Assembly: GCA_963761325.1 (NCBI GenBank)
Contig: CAVXGZ010000002.1
Location: forward strand, 1,178,001-1,242,000
DNA from: Streptantibioticus_C sp963761325
GTDB lineage: Bacteria > Actinomycetota > Actinomycetes > Streptomycetales > Streptomycetaceae
Reading direction: 5' to 3'
Length of the DNA stretch: 64,000 bases
Below, one piece after another: positions 63,001-64,000 of the stretch. Made by a program: the position numbers and the translations under genes. Positions within the stretch are counted from its first letter, which is position 1; each line of letters opens with the position of its first letter. The notes beneath the pieces are model-generated. The model was not told where the DNA came from. It ran no database searches and saw nothing but the letters and a program-made list of their open reading frames with translations.

Positions 63001-64000
63001 AACCGGATCAACGCGGCCACCGCGCTGCGACTCCCCGCCACGCTGGTCTTCAGCTACCCGAACCCGACCGCGCTCGCCCAGCAACTGCGCGTCGAACTGC
63101 TGGGCGCGGAACTGCTCGGCACCGATCCGCGCACCCCCGTGCGGTCGGCGGCGTCGGTGCCGTCGGACGACGACCCGATCGTGATCGTGGGGATGGGGTG
63201 CCGGTTCCCGGGCGGGGTGGCCTCGCCGGAGGACCTGTGGCGGCTGGTGGACTCCGGCACGGACGCGATCGGCGAGTTCCCGACCGACCGCGGCTGGGAC
63301 CTGGCCCGGCTCTTCGACCAGGACCCGGACCGCTCGGGCACGTCGATCGCGCACGAGGGCGGCTTCCTCTACGGCGCCGCCGAGTTCGACGCCGGACTCT
63401 TCGGCATCTCGCCGCGTGAGGCCATGGCCATGGATCCGCAGCAGCGGCTGCTGCTGGAATCCGTCTGGGAGGCGTTGGAGTACGCCGGCATCGACCCCAC
63501 CTCGCTGCGCGGCAGCCGGACCGGGGTGTTCGTCGGCGCGATGTCGCAGGACTACGGGCCCCGGTTGCACGAGGCCACCGGCGACCTCGAAGGGTTCCTG
63601 CTGACCGGCAACACCGCGAGCGTGGCGTCCGGCCGGATCGCGTACACCTTCGGGCTCAAGGGCCCGGCGATCACCGTCGACACGGCGTGCTCGTCCTCGC
63701 TGGTCGGGCTGCACCTCGCGGTGCGCGCGCTGCGCGACGGCGAGTGCGAGATGGCGCTGGCCGGCGGTGTCACGGTGATGGCCACGCCCGGCCTGTTCAC
63801 CGAGTTCAGCCGGCAGAGCGGGCTCGCCCCGGACGGCCGGTGCAAGGCGTTCGCGGCCTCGGCCGACGGCACCGGCTGGGCCGAAGGCGTCGGCATGCTC
63901 GTCGTGGAGCGGCTGTCGGACGCCCGCCGCCGCGGCCACCAGGTGCTGGCGCTGGTCCGCGGCTCGGCGGTGAACCAGGACGGCGCGTCCAACGGGCTCA
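54001..64000 (+). CDS. Type I modular polyketide synthase with KSQ loading module (PKS4, 3' end cut by window)
   Basis: 3333 codons visible. No docking coil at the N-terminus, as expected for the first protein of an assembly line. Loading module: KSQ with Gln170 replacing Cys (VDAGQSSSL), which decarboxylates the malonyl-type starter; AT with Ser622 in GHSQGE and FASH at 723-726 in place of YASH; ACP with Ser959 in GFESLTA (Glu for the usual Asp). Module 1: KS (Cys1190), AT (Ser1646, HAFH from 1746, malonyl), DH (His1949, intact HRVHGSVVVP), ER (NFRDVLIGLG from 2401), KR (from 2680, ADD, B-type), ACP (Ser2993). Module 2: KS from ~3058, Cys3230, cut at the window end. The starter is probably propionyl from methylmalonyl-CoA; ethylmalonyl-derived butyryl cannot be excluded. 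The ribosome site is weak; an in-frame ATG at 54010 is an alternative. Confidence 0.93.
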   Translation, partial: MTEMRAENEPVAIVGLACRLPGAAEPETFWRLLRDGLDATGEVPADRWRSADASEVRRGAFLDRIGHFDPGFFGISPREAAAMDPQQRLMLELSWEALEDARVLPADLGGSAAGVFVGAIWDDYATLQYRGGGEGLDQYSVPGLHRSIIANRISYTLRLTGPSMIVDAGQSSSLAAVHLACESLRRGESTFALAGGVNLNIAGESAVSAARFGGLSPDGKCFTFDARANGFVRGEGGVLIALKPLSRALADGDRVHCVIHGSAVNNDGGGASLTAPSEQAQRAVLRAAYADAGIDPAHVGYVELHGSGTRVGDPIEAAALGAVLGAARPSGTPLPVGSVKTNIGHLEAAGGAAGLLKAVLAIKHGHLPASLNFRTANPDIPLDDLNLRVQTELDDFPAVDGRRVAGVSSFGMGGTNCHVVLAGLPVTEPAAPRQPAADPGVPLPVLVSGRTRRALRTQAARLRDTVAGRTGLRVADVGHSLATTRTAFQHRAVVIAADRDELLAGLGALASGAPADGVVEGRVRDGRVVFVFPGQGSQWVGMARELLDSSEVFRARIEECGRALEAFVDWSLLEVLRAEGEEGAGWLEQVDVLQPVLWAVMVALAEVWRSVGVVPSAVVGHSQGEIAAAVVAGELSVLDGARVVTCRSRLAVGALMGHGGMLMVALPRAEVAELLEPWGDAASVGAVNGPSSTVVSGTTEALEGLLAWCREHGVRARLIPASFASHSALVEPIREGVLAELAVLEPRAGGIPMLSTATGGWAEPGSMDADYWYGNLRRTVEFESAVRELLGEGFRFFVELSTHPGLTHAIDELEHDEVVAVGTLRRDQGGIRRFLTSAAELHANGADVDTDGLFAGHGAVTVDLPTYAFQRRHYWREPAAAPRRAGGAAPADQLPDDAPADEAADNTAVLRARLAEAPESESRRIVLDLVCAHVAAIGGFGTSDVVDPLLTFRELGFESLTAVELRNRLALATGLRLPTTLLFDHPTPVKVAAHLRDALLGADDHAGERLPAPAAPVDEPIAIVAMACRYAGGVNSPEDLWQLVADGGEALSDFPTDRGWDLTEQYRTDSAHGTSFPTRSGFLHEAAEFDAGLFGISPREARAMDPQQRLLLESAWEALERAGIAPQSARGSRTGVFVGAMSQDYGPRMHESTQDLEGYLLTGNTASVASGRIAYTFGFEGPAVTVDTACSSSLVALHLAVQALRNGECEMALAGGVTVMATPGIFIEFNSQGGLSADGRCKAFSASADGTGWSEGVGMLVVERLSDARRNGHQVLALVRGSAVNQDGASNGLTAPNGPAQQRVIRRALTSAGLSAAEVDAVEAHGTGTALGDPIEAQALLATYGQGRPAEQPLWLGSIKSNIGHTQAAAGVAGVIKMVMAMRNGLLPRTLHADEPSAHVDWSAGAVELLTRPQPWEATGRPRRAAVSSFGISGTNAHTILEEAPETPGALPADEQPEPERTRPATGWVPPWVLSAKSADGLRAQADRLLTAIEGATADSATDIGFSLATTRSALDHRAVVLGDDRDAMAAALREFAETGQVSAGVVLGTARPGRMAFLFTGQGAQRVGMGRELYAAFPVFAEALDAVCARLDGELGRSLREVMFEGGELLDQTAYAQAALFALEVSLFRLWESWGVRPDFLLGHSIGELAAAHVAGVLSLDDACTLVAARGRLMQALPSGGAMLAVEAEESEIAAELVGREASVSVAAVNGPTSVVVSGDEDVVAELEAVWRAAERRVKRLTVSHAFHSPRMEPMLEAFAAELEYVTFGAPKLPIISNLTGRPVDPELIRTPGYWVRHVREAVRFADGVTTLYQEGVTTVVELGPDGVLSAMAQQSAELTAVPALRAGQDETRTVSTALATLHALGAAVDWPAVFAPFGARTTQLPTYAFQHERYWANSRSGAADVAGSGLGSSGHPLLGVEVSLASGGGLVLTGRLSLSVQPWLGDHRVHGSVVVPGTALVEMVLLAGQQAGCGRVDELTLEAPLVLPERGAVQVQVSVSGDVDDRVVEVHSRADGEGGAWTRHAGGRLVEDRGVVVPGMDGSVWPPAGAEPVDVTGVYEGLAGVGLVYGSVFRGLRSAWRASDGAVLAEVVLPEGVEAGSFGVHPALLDAALHVIGLGGLVEVRGAAWLPFAFSGVSLFAAGASSLRVRVVRTASDTLSLQAFDAAGGAVVSVDALALREVDGRRGLGLGGDTADGLFGVEWSRVSLEESVSGPVAVCGLDEVSGLDGDAAVWVPSGGGVGEVAGQVLEAVRAWLERDDAGRLVVVSRGAVGVGDGGVVSDVAAAAVWGLVRSAQSEQPDRLVLLDVDTDDVDPGLICGVLGLGEPQVAVRGGVAWVPRLARVSSLPVLSVPSVGEGPWRLEPSERGVLEEVAPVRQPAGVELAAGEVRVEIRAAGVNFRDVLIGLGTYPEAALMGSEGAGVVVELGAEVTEFAIGDRVFGLFAGGFGPEAVTDHRLVARMPEGWSFTQAASVPIVFMTAFYGLFDLGGLASGESVLVHAGAGGVGMAAVQLARWAGAEVFATASEPKWPIVRDLGVAAERIASSRDLAFEGVFRAASGGRGVDVVLNALAGEFIDASARLLADGGRFVEMGKADIRRAEDFPAAAYHAFDLFDAGADRLQEILSLLVGLFDDGTLELLPVRAWDVRDVAGAFRLMSSGRHVGKNVLVMPRRLDQDGTVLITGGTGTLGALVARHLVSAYGIRQLVLLSRRGPDAPGAVELVAELAELGAEARVVACDVADRAALTAVLDAVPAEHPLTGVVHAAGVADDGVIASMTPERVAGVLAPKADAALHLHELTRRHDLALFAMYSSVAAVFGTPGQANYAAANAVLDALAQQRQASGLAGVSLSWGLWEQESAISGQLTAADRARLDVAGRPLSDEAGLALFDEALDVGLGHVVVARLDIARLQARMGSGTVPALLRGLVRARMRRAVAARSGSLAERLAGLPAVEQERLLTEVVLGEVAAVLGHASADGIEPGLAFKELGFDSLTSVELRNRINAATALRLPATLVFSYPNPTALAQQLRVELLGAELLGTDPRTPVRSAASVPSDDDPIVIVGMGCRFPGGVASPEDLWRLVDSGTDAIGEFPTDRGWDLARLFDQDPDRSGTSIAHEGGFLYGAAEFDAGLFGISPREAMAMDPQQRLLLESVWEALEYAGIDPTSLRGSRTGVFVGAMSQDYGPRLHEATGDLEGFLLTGNTASVASGRIAYTFGLKGPAITVDTACSSSLVGLHLAVRALRDGECEMALAGGVTVMATPGLFTEFSRQSGLAPDGRCKAFAASADGTGWAEGVGMLVVERLSDARRRGHQVLALVRGSAVNQDGASNGL

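Overview
The window is very GC-rich, with strong third-position G/C bias, GTG and TTG starts, mycothiol-type and GPP34/DUF574 genes and giant modular polyketide synthases. This indicates an actinomycete, most likely Streptomyces or a close relative. No rRNA, tRNA, CRISPR array, transposase or phage gene was seen.

Left part (1 to about 11.6 kb): chromosomal or housekeeping-like genes. They are a partial PhoD-type phosphatase, a WYL regulator, an MFS exporter preceded by a possible leader peptide, a small secreted I36-like protein, an Fsr-type MFS exporter divergent from an AraC regulator, a GPP34 protein, a mycothiol-dependent-isomerase-like protein, a DUF574 methyltransferase, a MetE C-domain homologue, a secreted SGNH hydrolase, and a small membrane protein.

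Right part (about 11.7 kb to the window end): most of one side of a type I modular PKS cluster for a macrolide-like or related glycosylated polyketide. An OleD/MGT-type glycosyltransferase marks the edge. Next come crotonyl-CoA carboxylase/reductase and a fused 3-hydroxyacyl-CoA dehydrogenase (ethylmalonyl-CoA supply), then a convergent dTDP-glucose synthase (deoxysugar supply). A tightly spaced operon follows: P450, three PKS proteins with six extension modules, and a two-gene ABC exporter. After a 448-bp gap a further PKS gene begins with a KSQ loading module, so it encodes the start of the assembly line although it lies downstream. It runs off the window end inside its second extension module. 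No thioesterase is present, so the line is completed outside the window.

Predicted units from AT and reductive-domain motifs: loading KSQ-AT-ACP (starter probably propionyl); PKS4 module 1 malonyl, fully reduced; PKS1 modules malonyl/fully reduced, methylmalonyl/hydroxyl (A-type KR), methylmalonyl/alkene; PKS2 malonyl/hydroxyl (A-type); PKS3 modules malonyl/hydroxyl (A-type), malonyl/DH-ER-KR with a DH motif substitution. Docking tails fit PKS1 to PKS2 to PKS3, with PKS3 passing to another protein.

The most interesting non-coding signal is a family of TAGGGG(T) repeats placed ahead of the ccr, P450/rmlA and PKS4 transcription units. They look like shared boxes for one pathway regulator. Other points of note are near-identical AT cassettes in two modules, mosaic codon use inside PKS and ccr genes, a candidate leader peptide ahead of an MFS exporter, and a hairpin enclosing the ribosome site of the MetE-like gene. 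I could not name the product.
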